From Toxorhynchites rutilus septentrionalis (Eukaryota; Arthropoda; Insecta; Diptera; Culicidae): a stretch of DNA of 64,000 nucleotides. Below are positions 53,956 through 64,000 of this stretch, piece after piece. Both the position numbers and the translations under genes were made by a program. Positions within the stretch are counted from its first letter, which is position 1; every line of letters starts with the position of its first letter. The notes beneath the pieces are model-generated. The model was not told the DNA's origin. It worked only from the letters and a program-made list of their open reading frames with translations, and ran no database searches. The stretch lies in assembly GCF_029784135.1 (NCBI RefSeq), contig NC_073744.1, forward strand, positions 18,978,239-19,042,238, in the 5' to 3' direction.

Positions 53956-54211
53956 CAAGGCGCCTAGAAGTATATACTAAGGTGGGCCAACTTGCTAAAA
54001 CCACTCTTCAGCCATCTTGGAAGTCTACTGTGTTTTGTTTGTAAACAAAACACAATACGCTATTGCCGAAGCTCGCTCGTGATCAGTCTGTCTCTTTCAC
54101 GCTACAAGCAAATAATTCCCCTTCTACTTTCTTCCGTGCTGTTTTCATATACCGCTCCCCTAACCAACTTAGTGACGAAACGGCCTCACCTAGTACCATA
54201 GACCCGTCTTG
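53956..54211 (+). mobile_element. hAT-type MITE, copy 3
   Basis: 256 bp, from CAAGGCGCCTAG to ACCCGTCTTG, flanked by the perfect 8-bp duplication ATTGGAAC (53948-53955 and 54212-54219). Nearly identical to copy 2 at 47788. It starts only 33 bp after the end of the pogo-like element. Confidence 0.93.
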
Positions 54212-54264
54212 ATTGGAACACTATGAAGAGTAAGCACGATGAATAAAGAAATGTATCGCTGGTA

Positions 54265-54672
54265 GTGATCCCCGATAATCGTTCGATTAATCGATTAATC
54301 GAATACTTCCTACAGAAATCGATTATTAATCGATCGAATACTGCACAACCAATAATCGAAGCGAACGAATAATTTACGTCGATTAATCGATCCAAACCCA
54401 GAGAAAAAAAAACATACAGCCGCTACAGTTTTATCCTGAAAATCAATCATTATCATTGACGCTCCCCTAAATTTGCAAACGAAGCTTAATGCCGTCAATG
54501 CGAATTGAGCTTCGTTGACGAGCTTAGGGGAGCGTGAAAGATAATAATTGATTTTCAGGCGAAATTAACACTTTTTTGATTCCAGATGGTTTTCTAGCAT
54601 ATGAGAAGTATTAGTCTAACTAATTATTTCTCTCAGTATGACGATTAATCGATTATTTGGGGTGCTTAATCG
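54265..54672. repeat. Foldback-like repeat with ATCGATTAATCG clusters
   Basis: Both ends carry clusters of CGATTAATCGATT. Inside, CCTGAAAATCAATCATTATC near 54434 and its complement near 54560, together with GCTCCCCTA/TAGGGGAGC, form a long inverted repeat. The layout resembles a small foldback or hAT-type MITE, but I could not fix a target duplication. Confidence 0.55.
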
Positions 54673-54974
54673 TATCGGTACCCACATTCCGTTTTGCCTG
54701 CCAAGATCGGGTCGATGAAATGTCAACAATCGACCTCAAATGCTGCCACCTTGCAATCGAGTTATCGACCTTTCATATGCATTCATCGAACAACTTGACG
54801 CCACTTTTTTGCCAACATGTGCAAGGCGTCGACCTGCATGTAACGCTGCTTCCAACACTGATCGTCTCTTGTTTGTATTGGTTTGTTATGAAACATGAAA
54901 AGGAAAAACATTGATCGATTTTAATCATTTTATTCAAAAAAACACAAAATGCATATAAAATATAAACAAGATAT

Positions 54975-55870
54975 ATAATGTAATCGGTGCATTCGGGTTG
55001 TCTGGATTGACGATTCGAATCCAGCTCCTTTTTCTCCTTGACACACATATGTGGCTGAGGAGGTTTCTTCAATGTGCGCGAAGCACGAGATCTCCGATAT
55101 GGAAAGTTGCTCGAAACACTATCGATGGTCAGGTCCAGATGCTGCTGCTGTTGATGTTGTCCCCTGGAACAGCCACCATGGCTTGGAGGATACTGCTACG
55201 GGAAAGCCGATGCTGTTGACTGCTGTAATAGAAGTGGAAATAAGCACTGTGGTGATGGGGGAAGTCATTTTTCTCATTCACCAGTTGATGGAAGCAAAAA
55301 AGCCACATCATCCGAACGGGTGTATTCATAGCTGAAATAAAATAAAATAATTAGTATTTTAAAATGTCTGCTATCTAATAGTATACCTGGTAAGAAACCA
55401 CTTTGGGAGAATCTGATAATGTCACATCTTGCGTTTGTGATTAATTTCCACCTGTGGCGAATCTACACCGTCAGTCTCCCCACACTGTTGATCTGGCTTA
55501 GCATCATTCAATTCAATACCGTTCGTGTCCTTACTTCGTTGGTAGAAATGTCTCAGAACGGAATAAACTTTCACTGATATGCATCTGCTCAGTTGTTCCG
55601 TATCGAAATTCATTGCTTGTTGTGCCTGCTTCTGGGCAACGTTGTCCGGATGCATATGAACTAGTTTAGCTTCCGTGTTGGACCCAATTGCGTTCAGGAA
55701 TGCCGCCGGTAGCAATCCGTTCGTTCCAGATTCATAAAGTAAAAACCTATCTATTCCACAAACTCCAAACTGAAAAAATATATAAAATAAAAAACAGAAA
55801 AAGATTCCATACTCACCAGTTATATGATCCGGTTGTTTTGGTGTGAGATGACAGTTCATCGTTGAAGAAA
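54975..55870 (-). pseudogene. Unidentified gene-like stretch, frameshifted, minus strand
   Basis: Three separated minus-strand pieces look like protein: 55772-55430 (LLYESGTNGLLPAAFLNAIG ... KVYSVLRHFYQRSK), 55330-55270 (YEYTRSDDVAFLLPSTGE) and 55200-54985 (GQHQQQQHLDLTIDSVSSNF ... KKPPQPHMCVKEKKE). GT/AG intron-like joints exist at 55817-55771 and 55386-55331, but the phases do not connect and stops interrupt each frame. I do not recognise the family. It may be a decayed gene copy or a fast-evolving gene whose exons I have mis-set. Confidence 0.35.
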
Positions 55871-56403
55871 AAGTGATGCCGATTCGTTTTGTTAATCATT
55901 CTGTATTTTCGACCAACGAATTTTCGATGTTACGTATTTGGGGAATAGGCATGACAGAATGGATTTTCAAAAGGAATAAACACACTTTTAAAATAAAAAT
56001 TATGAATGAACATTATTTTTCTCAAATGAAATTAGTACTCAATGTAAATGAAAATCACTATTGCATGCAAGTGATGAAAAAACGTCATACAAAAATTATG
56101 CCTAAAGATAATTTTATATTATAAAGGTAAGTTTTTGTGAGAATATCTGAAAATTTATAGAAAATAATTTAAACTAAGGTCAGGAAAACGTACTTCAAGT
56201 AGATAAATAAAGCCAAGAAACAATTTTCATACAAATTCTACCAATTTAAAACTGCCTCCGGGCCGACTAATCTGATAGAGAAAAGGTTCCCTCATACAAA
56301 CTAATGGCGTGTCCAGATGTCAACATCGTACCGAATAGGCACCAGCGTTACGGTCGGTGTAAGGTCGATGATTTTTTCGTCGATTGGATTGTGGGTAATC
56401 TTC
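55871..56403 (+). other. Intergenic, no gene recognised
   Basis: AT-rich sequence with only short frames and no motif. Confidence 0.4.
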
Positions 56404-56823
56404 TCCGTCGTCATGTTTGGGGTTGAATAAAGACTAAAGGCGTTGAATAACGGAATATATGACTGGTCCGATTGATTTTAGAGAAGTTCTATAGGTTAAT
56501 CTATCAGGCCTCCCAACTCTCCGCCGTTGTGATTGGATTTCGATAAACATACGTACGATAAATAGTTGAATATATAAATGGACAAATTTTCGGATTTTCG
56601 TTTCGTCGAGTGATCGATAGTTCGCATAATCACATCACTTACCTCAGTGAATCTTGAAACCGTAACTACTTGTACCCCACTCCCCACTAACAACTAGTTC
56701 TTCCTTGATAAATGCTTGATAAATGCCACGCTATAGAGGCGACCCTTCTGGCCTTCAAGCGGCGAATATCATACTAACATTTCTTCCCTTCTCCCGGTAA
56801 CTGTAAGGACGTTGCCGGCGTCG
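56404..56823 (+). repeat. Retroelement 3' region, second copy
   Basis: Matches 24238-24640 with many small changes, including CACGCTATAGAGGCGACCCT, GGCGAATATCATACTAACAT and CTGTAAGGACGT-GCCGGCGTCG. It ends in ACGTTC units. The 5' part present at 23.6-24.2 kb is not found here, so this copy is 5' truncated. Confidence 0.75.
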
Positions 56824-57224
56824 TTACGTTCACGTTCACGTGAGCTCTAAACCTGCCTTGAACTGTGAAAGGATTTGTTAAGCAACTCTCGAGTTTTCAG
56901 TGAAAATTTCCGTGTAGTGATCCTTTTCATGCGTCCTGTAAGAAATAATTTTGGTAAGAATTCTAATGGTGAAAATTCCCACTAGAGATAGGGGAAATAC
57001 AACCAATAATTTCCAATAGGGATACTTAAATTTTTCATATTAATAAGTTAACAAAGAAGCTTAAGTTTTTTTAGAGCACAGTCTTTGTGAAGGTTTAGGA
57101 GAAAAGAGAAAAATAAAGAAAGGTAGTCTATCGTCAGCCATCGAGCTGAACGGTCGTGCCTCCTGGGACAGAAGAACCAGAGAGCAAAGTGTTTTATACA
57201 TAAAAAAAGAAGGATCGGTGTTAA

Positions 57225-57655
57225 CTATCTTTGCCTGGACGTTTTTTGGCCGGAACCAGCTGAAACCAATTCTTTTGTATGTATTGTACGTACTGCTATT
57301 TCGTCCAAATTCATCATCTGTTCCGGAAATTTCTTCCTCGAAATACTTGTGGATTTCGTGAAACCAGCTCCTGATTTGTTGGAAACAGCTGTACGATGCT
57401 TTGACAATACGCTTGGCGCCCGTTTTAATATTCCTGGATGCCGTTTAACGAACCCATTGATTTATTTACCGTTTTTTAATGGATTGGAACGAGCTGACTT
57501 TCTCACCTCATGTGCTACGCTTAACAGTAATCTATTTGTGTTCACGGGAATCCAGCTTTTGCTTTGGCTAACAGCCATTTAATTATTCGTCCTTCTGTGG
57601 CATCGAGAACGGTTGCCTTTCCAGGACCTAACTTATTGCATGCGTTTCTGACCGG
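57225..57655 (-). pseudogene. pogo/Tigger-type transposase remnant
   Basis: Minus-strand frames read AFLKRHPG-like text: INGFVKRHPGILKRAPSVLS (near 57440-57410), preceded by GRIIKWLLAKAKAGFP (near 57590) and VAHEVRKSARSN. In another frame the next part reads RSWFHEIHKYFEEE. This is the CENP-B/HTH region and start of the DDE domain of jerky/pogo-type transposases. Stops and frameshifts kill it. The non-LTR element at 57660 is inserted next to it. Confidence 0.7.
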
Positions 57656-57659
57656 CGTT

Positions 57660-60230
57660 TGTTTTATTTTATTTTATTTTACAAACATCAACAGGCTTAA
57701 CATGTTTGCCCTAATGACCGAGAATTAATTATTAAATAATAAAACTAATAATAAAACTATAGAACTAAATATTAAACCTATAACAATTATAACTACTTAA
57801 GAATAGCAGAATAAAGCGCTTTGAGGGACGAACGGGAAAGGTGATAATCAAAAGACGAACTACAAAGATTGAACACGCGACACATACTGGTTACGGGTTC
57901 ATTGTAGCCGTAATTTGTTCGAGATGGTGGAAGGTACAAGTAGTTACGGGTACGCAAATTGCGACGACTAATGTTAAAATTAATTAAGTATAGCAATTCG
58001 GGGCAATCGATATTTGATAAAATAATATCAGATACAAAAAGCGCTTTGGTAACATTCCTTCGAGAGCCCAATGAATCCAATCCTATGAGACTACAGCGAT
58101 CCTCGTAGCTGGGCAGATTAAATGGGTCATTCCATGGCAGATTACGCAAGGAAAATCGAAAAAAATTTCGCTGAATCGACTCAATACGTTGTACACTATT
58201 TTGGTAATATGGTGACCATACAACGCAAGCATATTCTAGAACGGATCGAACCAATGCACAATATAGGGCCTTGATGCAATGTACATCTGTGAATTGATTC
58301 GTGACACGAAAAATAAAGCCGAGGACTTTATTTGCTTTAGAAGTAATGTAAGCTATATGATCACAAAAGGTTAGTTTAGAGTCTAACATAACTCCAAGGT
58401 CTTTAATAATGTCCACACGTTTCAAAATTTCACCGTGCAGTCTATATTCAAAGCATATCAATGTGCGCTTTCGAGAAAACGAAATAACCGAACATTTGGA
58501 TGGATTTAAAATCATTCTATTCGTTGCGCACCATTCAGCAAAAATATTCAGCTGCTCTTGCAGAAACTCCGCATCTCCAGTGGAATTCACACGGAAAAAC
58601 AACTTGAAGTCATCGGCGTAGGAGAGCTTCAGGCACTTCAGACGAAAATTAATGTCATTAAGGTATAGCAGAAAAATATATGGGCCGAGGTGGCTCCCTT
58701 GCGGAACACCAGACGTTACACGAAAAGGAGAAGATATAGTGTCTCCAATTTTCACCGACATAATACGATCAGCGAGATAAGACCGTAGCCAGAATAAGAA
58801 GGGACCTTTAAAACCAAGACGTTGAAGCTTAGCTACAGCGATGTTGTGGTTGATTTTGTCGAATGCTGCGGAGAAATCGGTATATACCGCATCGATTTGC
58901 TGTCGCAGTTCAAGTGAACGAGCGATGTATGATGTGTACAGAAGAAGATTCGTGGAAGTCGACCGTTTAGACACGAAACCATGTTGTTCCTCGACGATGT
59001 AATTGTTGCAAGCATGGGTGATAAAATCCAATACGATGATTTCGAATAGCTTTAGATGGCACAAAGGCACGCGATTCCTCTATAATTAGTTACATCCTTC
59101 CTAGAGCCTTTTTTGAAGACAGGGAAAACAAAAGAATTTTTCCAAGCAGTTGGGAAAGTCCCACTCAGGATGGAGCGGTGGAACAAAATACTCAACGGCA
59201 GCGAGAGGCTACTGGAACACATCTTCAGTACGATAGATGGAATGCTGTCGGGTCCAGCATTCGTAGATTTCTTCAATCTAGAGCAGGCATCTTGTACAAC
59301 ATTACGATTAATTGTAGGGTAGGCTCCGACCGATGACAGGCTGGGTACATTTTTAACGGTTGCAGAGACTTGATCACTATCAAGACTTTCACTGATAAAA
59401 ACACCACTGAATTGCTTACGAAACAACTCGCAAATGCTTTCACTGGTGGAAGCTTCAGTATCGTTACGTGTCATCACGGTGGGTAAACCAAACTCTTTCC
59501 TTTGTTTATCGACGTATTTCCAGAACCCACTTGGGTGAGCACGCAGATTCGTTTGAATGCCATTTAAATAGTCGGCGTGTAAAACTTTGTTCAGGCGTTT
59601 GTAGGTTCTGTTCACAAAAGAATACTGACTTCTCCAAAAATCATTGCGACACTTAGCAAATTTTCGAAGGTATGATCTTTTCAGTGACTTCAAGCGTTTG
59701 AGATTAGCATTTGTCCACGGAGGGTTGAGCGACTTCTTAGCCTTCTTCTTGGGAACAAACTGTTCAATCGCGTAAAGTAAAACATTGGACATTGATGACG
59801 TGGCGTTGTCTATATCCTGGTTCTCCAAAATATCATTCCAGTTGATACCAAGAAAATAACGGTTCATTGACGAGTAATCAGCTTTTCGATAATTGTAATA
59901 AGTTGATTCAGCAGTGTTGGCGAAGATGAGCGGTGGTGAAATAGATATAGATATCAGAAGTGGGGGATGATGTCGACATAATTTCACCAGAGGAGCGGGT
60001 GCTTCAATGACTACCGTGTTGTGAGCGAGTTCTGAACTGATGAAACACAAATCAAGAATGCGGTTGTTGTTATTGAAGATATGATTCTTCTGACATAAAC
60101 CGGCCGTGCTGACACTATCAAGAAGCCGTTCCGACAAACGATTCAGAGTAGAATGTGAATGAACTGGATACAAGTAATCCGAGGCGCTCTGTGTCCAATC
60201 GATATTTTATTCATCGCAATATAGCAAATG
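57660..60230 (-). mobile_element. Non-LTR retrotransposon (Jockey-superfamily-like), 5' truncated
   Basis: Read on the minus strand the element ends in a 3' UTR and a tail of about four TAAAA units (57660-57685). Upstream lies the RT ORF, then the C-terminal part of the endonuclease, which breaks off near 60225 around the NIDW segment. 5' truncation is the usual result of incomplete target-primed reverse transcription. I could not find a target duplication. No RNase H or second ORF is visible. Clade is tentative. Confidence 0.85.
57793..60173 (-). pseudogene. LINE ORF2: endonuclease end plus reverse transcriptase, one frameshift
   Basis: The upstream frame (60173-59052) starts within the endonuclease (ILDLCFISSELAHNTVVIEA), crosses the linker and reaches the first RT block (FKKGSRKDVTNYRGIA). 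There a single frameshift at 59052-59070 passes into the second frame (59070-57793). That one holds GFVSKRSTSTNLL, the Asp of VYTDFSAAFDKI, the SGVPQGSHLGP block and the catalytic YADD at its residues 151-154, and ends with the C-terminal thumb. One frameshift and a start-site loss suggest a fairly recent insertion. Confidence 0.88.
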
Positions 60231-60753
60231 AGATCTGTTGGGTGGAATAAGAAACAAGTAGAAATATGGGTATCCTTGTTCCAGCCATGTTTATTTTGGT
60301 GATAACTTATCGAAAAACAAACTAAATATCAGAGCAGTGTACCTATATCCTTAGATACAGGTCTTAGAATACATTTAAAAAAAAAATAACAATTCAATAC
60401 TGAAGTAAAATGTATGAACGATGTGCTCCGATGAACAATTGCAAATATAAATATATATAGAAGGTGTATTTGCATATGAAATAAAATTAAGATCATATGC
60501 GAGCGTAACATGCGCAAATTTATAACACATGCGAATTGGGGCTCTTCTGGTATTAACTAGTTCGTCCGTAACTCGTTGATAATATTTTCTTTCGTTGATC
60601 ATATTGTTTTCACATATCCACATTGGAGAGTCTTAACCCTTCTCTTCGTTGGCGGAGAAATTTTTGATGAATGTAATACTTTTCCGTTTACTATTTTTGA
60701 TAGCAAAGGCCAAGGCGGTATAATAAGGTGGAACGTTATGTCAGAACTGCTGT
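60231..60753 (+). other. Intergenic, no gene recognised
   Basis: AT-rich, only short frames without motif. Confidence 0.4.
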
Positions 60754-61110
60754 TCAGCCATTACTTGAGTTCGAATTGACAGCGACCAAGCGAACGGCTA
60801 GAGTTTTCCGAGAAAGATAATAACAAATGGCATGCAATGATGAGTGCATACCGCTATGTGTTTGCTGCGCATAAACGTTGGTTTTGTTTACGCTGTTGGC
60901 ATCATTGTTGTGTTTTGGTGACTGCTGCAAGTTGTTGCCTGCATTGCTGTTTACGGAACGTGAGGGTTGTTGCTGTTGCTGCTGGGATTGGCACGTCAGC
61001 GATTGTGGGAGCTTTGCTAGTGGGTATATGAAAGGGCCACTACCGGCGGGCTTGTGTCGTACTGCTCTAAGTTCCATTCGCTTTGGTGGCATTAATCGTT
61101 GACGACCCAT
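60754..61110 (-). CDS. Hypothetical 118-aa Gln/Asn/Ser-rich protein or exon
   Basis: Starts MGRQRLMPPKRMELRAVRHK, contains a short Gln tract, then Asn/Ser/Gln-rich sequence, and ends NSNSSNG. It is the longest minus-strand frame in a higher-GC patch between repeats. CAG-type codon repeats are common in insect transcription-factor exons, but no domain is visible. Upstream on the same strand are a TATA-like run and a splice donor (see next entry), which could place it in an intron instead of an exon. Confidence 0.3.
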   Translation of the reverse strand: MGRQRLMPPKRMELRAVRHKPAGSGPFIYPLAKLPQSLTCQSQQQQQQPSRSVNSNAGNNLQQSPKHNNDANSVNKTNVYAQQTHSGMHSSLHAICYYLSRKTLAVRLVAVNSNSSNG

Positions 61111-61189
61111 TAGGATTGAGTGATAGCGATACGCTGTGGATATCCATGCATATCGTTTCCCGGCGACTGCTGCTTTTGCCGGAGACTCA

Positions 61190-61258
61190 CCTGATCGAGC
61201 GGGTTGTGAGACACAACAGCTAGTTCGATTGAAACCGGCCCAGCGTATATATATGTTG
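61190..61258 (-). promoter_or_regulatory. Candidate core promoter and first-exon donor, minus strand
   Basis: Read on the minus strand: ACATATATATACGC (about 61257-61243), then TTTCAATCGAAC about 25 bp on, and CGATCAG/GTGAGTCTC with a near-perfect donor at about 61192. This is the order of a TATA promoter, transcription start and a short non-coding first exon. The downstream exon would lie to the left, partly outside what I can identify. Confidence 0.3.
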
Positions 61259-61462
61259 GTGTGGACCGCTATGTAGCATAAAAATTAGACCTGCTTTGTT
61301 TATAAACAAAAATAGTCGCTGTCATTTTTTATCCCCTCTCGCATCTTCCATGCCTTATCCTCATACTGTCGAAAACGAACCAACTGTCAATTCCAGCTCC
61401 TTGGCAAAGGCAGCCGTGGCAGTGTTCCGAGCTCTGCAATACAATTTCCTTAACCAATGTTA

Positions 61463-61794
61463 TGGCGGGTTTACATTAGGGAGATCTATAGCTATAGATG
61501 GATTTATTCACATGAAAATAGGTGTAAACGGGTGAGAATAAATATGATACACTTATTCGAGGTATATATAACTTGAATAAATTCAGCATATGTAAACGCT
61601 TGTGAATTTCTCACTGGTGAGAAATCACTAAAGTTGGATGCAGTTCTACTTCAGGTGAATAAATTCACCGAAAATATGAATATGTTCATTATAGAAGTTC
61701 ACGCTAGTGTAAACGGTTGATGCGATTTCTATAAATCTCATCATATTTCTATATATTTCTTCACATAAATATATCACTAGTCTAAATCCACCCT
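61463..61794. repeat. Possible MITE
   Basis: GGCGGGTTTACATTAG at the left and the complement of CTAGTCTAAATCCACCCT at the right are similar inverted ends; the interior has palindromes such as GTGAATAAATTCAC. I could not confirm a target duplication. Confidence 0.4.
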
Positions 61795-62476
61795 TCAAGT
61801 TGCTAAAACCATTAAACGTAAAAACAATAATTGTATTGATATCAACACAATTTTATTTTATTGATTTTCTTGACCTGAAACGCCATGACTCAGAAATAAC
61901 ATTTTATCGAGTGGTTTTTATAGCTATTTCGATGATGTTGTCTGGCATCAGTGTCGAAAAAATAACGATGCAAACACCGATACAACCAAAACCATTGCGG
62001 AAAAGCACTAGCTCGAGTTTTGCGACGTTTTCACTATACATTGCAACGGCAGATGAAAATTTAATATCTTGTGAGTAATCGATTAGAGTTTGGTTGATAT
62101 TACTTGATGAGAAGTGTGCGAAAAAGACCATTTTCTTCACACTGTTCCGCAAAATTATTGATTTTCGGGCGAGGGTTGAGGGAGCCTTCACCTCAAGCGT
62201 AACTAACAGTACTTAATTGCCAATTATTCGAATAATTATAGTTTTGCAAGTATACACAAATATAATTTATCAGAAGAAATAAGATAGCTAGTGTGGACAA
62301 CAGTACTGTATGTCAAGTGAGCAGAATTATGTACAGGCTGGTATAAGGGAGCTTCACGGTATAATAGGACCCATAATATTTTCTGAATCAAACATGTATT
62401 CTATTTAACGGAGAAACATGTTATTTGCAACTAATTTAAGAATCCTGAACGAGAATTGTGTCTGAAGAAAATTTTG
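61795..62476 (+). other. Intergenic, no gene recognised
   Basis: Two overlapping opposite frames of 92 and 95 aa have no motif. Confidence 0.35.
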
Positions 62477-62478
62477 TA

Positions 62479-62913
62479 CAGTAATCGTTCGCTAACTGGT
62501 CCTTGTTTAATTGGTCTGCTTTTTAACTGGGCGAACGTTAACTGGTCTTTGGACCAGTTAAAAAGCAGATTTTCGCAAACAATCGACGCCATATTCAAAT
62601 GGAATATTTGCTGTAAGGGGCATTCGAATTTAATTTGAAATGTTATGAAAATTGACATTATTTTCGCATGATAAAAACGTTGATTAAATCACAGAAAAAT
62701 AATTTCCTCAAATTACATTTCATACCTGTTGTCGCACTCAATGCGAAACTTCCATTGGAATCCTTTTGTTTATTCAATTTCATGACCAACACGAATCAAA
62801 CAATTCATTGAAGTTCCCCTCGATTTTATTTGACGTTTAACATGCTGGACCAGTTAAAACGCGAATGTCGATAACTAGTCTCCCCTTTTCGACCAGTTAG
62901 TGAATGTTTACTG
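62479..62913. mobile_element. pogo-like MITE, TA target
   Basis: Ends CAGTAATCGTTCGCTAACTG at 62479 and, inverted, CAGTAAACATTCACTAACTG at 62913, flanked by TA on both sides. The CAGTA-TTCGCT pattern resembles the TIR of Drosophila pogo as I recall it. It carries internal inverted AACTGGTC/GACCAGTT copies (near 62505-62570 and 62850). Length is 435 bp, with no transposase. Confidence 0.8.
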
Positions 62914-63230
62914 TATTATAATGAGTTTTGGTCAATTAGAAGATCAATCAATGAATAGTTCTGCGATTGGATCCATGAACGTTCGCTTAGTAAGAACACG
63001 TGAATGTTTGAAAGTATTGATAGCAAAAAATCCATTTTGGACGGGACGAAGTTTACCGGGTGGGCTAGTATTATATACAATTTGTTACGACGCGTACAAG
63101 TTCGGGATCAGAATAGAATTGAACATTTTTGCGCTTTTGAACATTTGCAAAGTGTTTCCTTCCGTATCTCGACTGATTCAACAGACTTTGCTAAACTTGC
63201 TAAAAGATTGTCAACTTAATAATTTATTTT

Positions 63231-63466
63231 TTAACACATTGCGGATCGCTCACGAGTTTTCCCGTGTTTCGCGTTCCGTCTGTTACGGATGAATCACGAA
63301 ATAACCCGTGTTTTCTACACTTGACGGTTAAATCCTTGGTTTTCCAAGAATTTACCGATGGCTCGCTTTCGTCTCATCCACATCGAAAGAAACGATCTCA
63401 TTCGTAGAATCCGAACAAATGGAGCGTTCAAGTTTGCCCCAAAACGTGAGGTCCTTAATGTGTTGA
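63231..63466 (+). mobile_element. TTAA-flanked MITE, family B copy 2
   Basis: Matches 24938-25184. The left TTAA is intact (63231-63234); the right one reads TTGA (63463-63466), a single change. Ends CACATTGCGGAT and, inverted, CACATTAAGGAC form a better TIR than in copy 1. Confidence 0.75.
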
Positions 63467-64000
63467 TATAAGACTTTGTTTTCCAAAAAATACTTTTAAA
63501 ATCAACACCAGTTGTTGCGTTCGGTTTTTAATGGTTTATTAGAATGTTGTCATCAAACACCTCGAATGTACAAAGTATAAAAAATAAATAAACAAAAACA
63601 CCGTGACATAGTAGGATTCCGTTTTCCTTTTGGTAACATTTGAATGTGTTCTTAGTTCGAGTTTGATCTTCTATGAAGCAAAATGTTTTCTTTTTTTTCA
63701 ACAAGCAATCTATAGTATTGAACTGGGAGGAATGTAGTGATAAACGACTAAACAAATGAATTGCACTTTGATTGATCAGTTGAATGCTTTACTTTGTGTC
63801 TCATCTCATCTGATGCTCACTCGGATGCTAATCTACGCATATATGGTAATGCTGATAATTGCAAATTGCCCATCTGCAATGGAGAAACAAAAATGTTGCC
63901 GGTATAATCCATCTGTGCAATGCGACGAAATACCTTCGATCTTTTCATAGTCAACCGGAATGGTTTTCTTTTCATGTTTGTTGCCTTCATCGAACAGGAC
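63467..64000 (+). other. Window end, no gene recognised
   Basis: The 64-aa frame at 63756-63950 has a hydrophobic N-terminal half and several Cys residues but I cannot assign it. It might be an exon of a gene continuing beyond the window. Confidence 0.3.

Noticed and set aside
54243..54370. ATTA/ATCGAT cluster as a homeodomain enhancer
   Set aside because: The same motif occurs at both ends of a foldback-like repeat, which explains the clustering more simply.

Overview
The window looks like nuclear DNA of a dipteran, most likely a culicine-type mosquito. The host genes have short GT/AG introns of roughly 50-110 bp next to one very large, transposon-filled intron. The repeats (BEL/Pao, mariner and ITmD37E-like Tc1/mariner, pogo-like, hAT MITEs, TTAA elements, non-LTR retrotransposons) are of the kind found in TE-rich mosquito genomes. 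The species cannot be fixed from sequence alone. I see no prokaryotic operon, CRISPR array or convincing tRNA/rRNA gene.

Two host genes are well supported, both on the + strand. (1) A Vilse/CrGAP (RhoGAP93B, ARHGAP39 family) Rho GTPase-activating protein runs from 5986 to 42029. I could assemble eleven coding exons with compatible splice phases (3804 nt, 1267 codons plus stop): two WW domains, a long Ser/Gln-rich linker, a MyTH4 domain and a RhoGAP domain with its arginine finger. Intron 2 is about 27.5 kb and holds most of the repeats in the left half of the window. The last intron holds a 2.4 kb hAT-like transposon that itself contains an ITmD37E-like transposase relic. (2) Exonuclease 1 (EXO1, tosca in Drosophila) runs from 48291 to about 50646, with two coding exons, all seven expected catalytic acidic residues and a canonical PCNA-binding (PIP) motif in exon 2.

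Layout: 1-4570, 3' part of a BEL/Pao LTR retrotransposon (pol plus 3' LTR), cut by the window edge; 4622-4729, an AT microsatellite; 4760-5290, a mariner fossil; 5318-5433, the first copy of a hAT-type MITE; 5434-42029, the Vilse locus; 42030-47787, 3' flank with LINE and SINE remnants; 47788-48042, the second hAT MITE copy, directly upstream of EXO1; 50720-57200, intergenic repeats including a 1.5 kb pogo-like element, the third hAT MITE copy and an unidentified broken gene-like stretch on the minus strand; 57200-60230, pogo transposase relic and a non-LTR retrotransposon; 60750-61260, a possible first exon/promoter region of a minus-strand gene; 62479-62913, a pogo-like MITE; 63231-63466, a TTAA MITE.

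The strongest Part 2 observations are structural: three hAT MITE copies each with a perfect 8-bp target duplication; a TIR element whose unoccupied target is preserved in a related repeat 3.4 kb away; a retroposed insert bounded by a 21-bp direct repeat; two TTAA-flanked MITE families; a nested palindrome built from one repeated motif; and an alternative terminal exon in EXO1. I found no convincing novel defence or enzymatic system.
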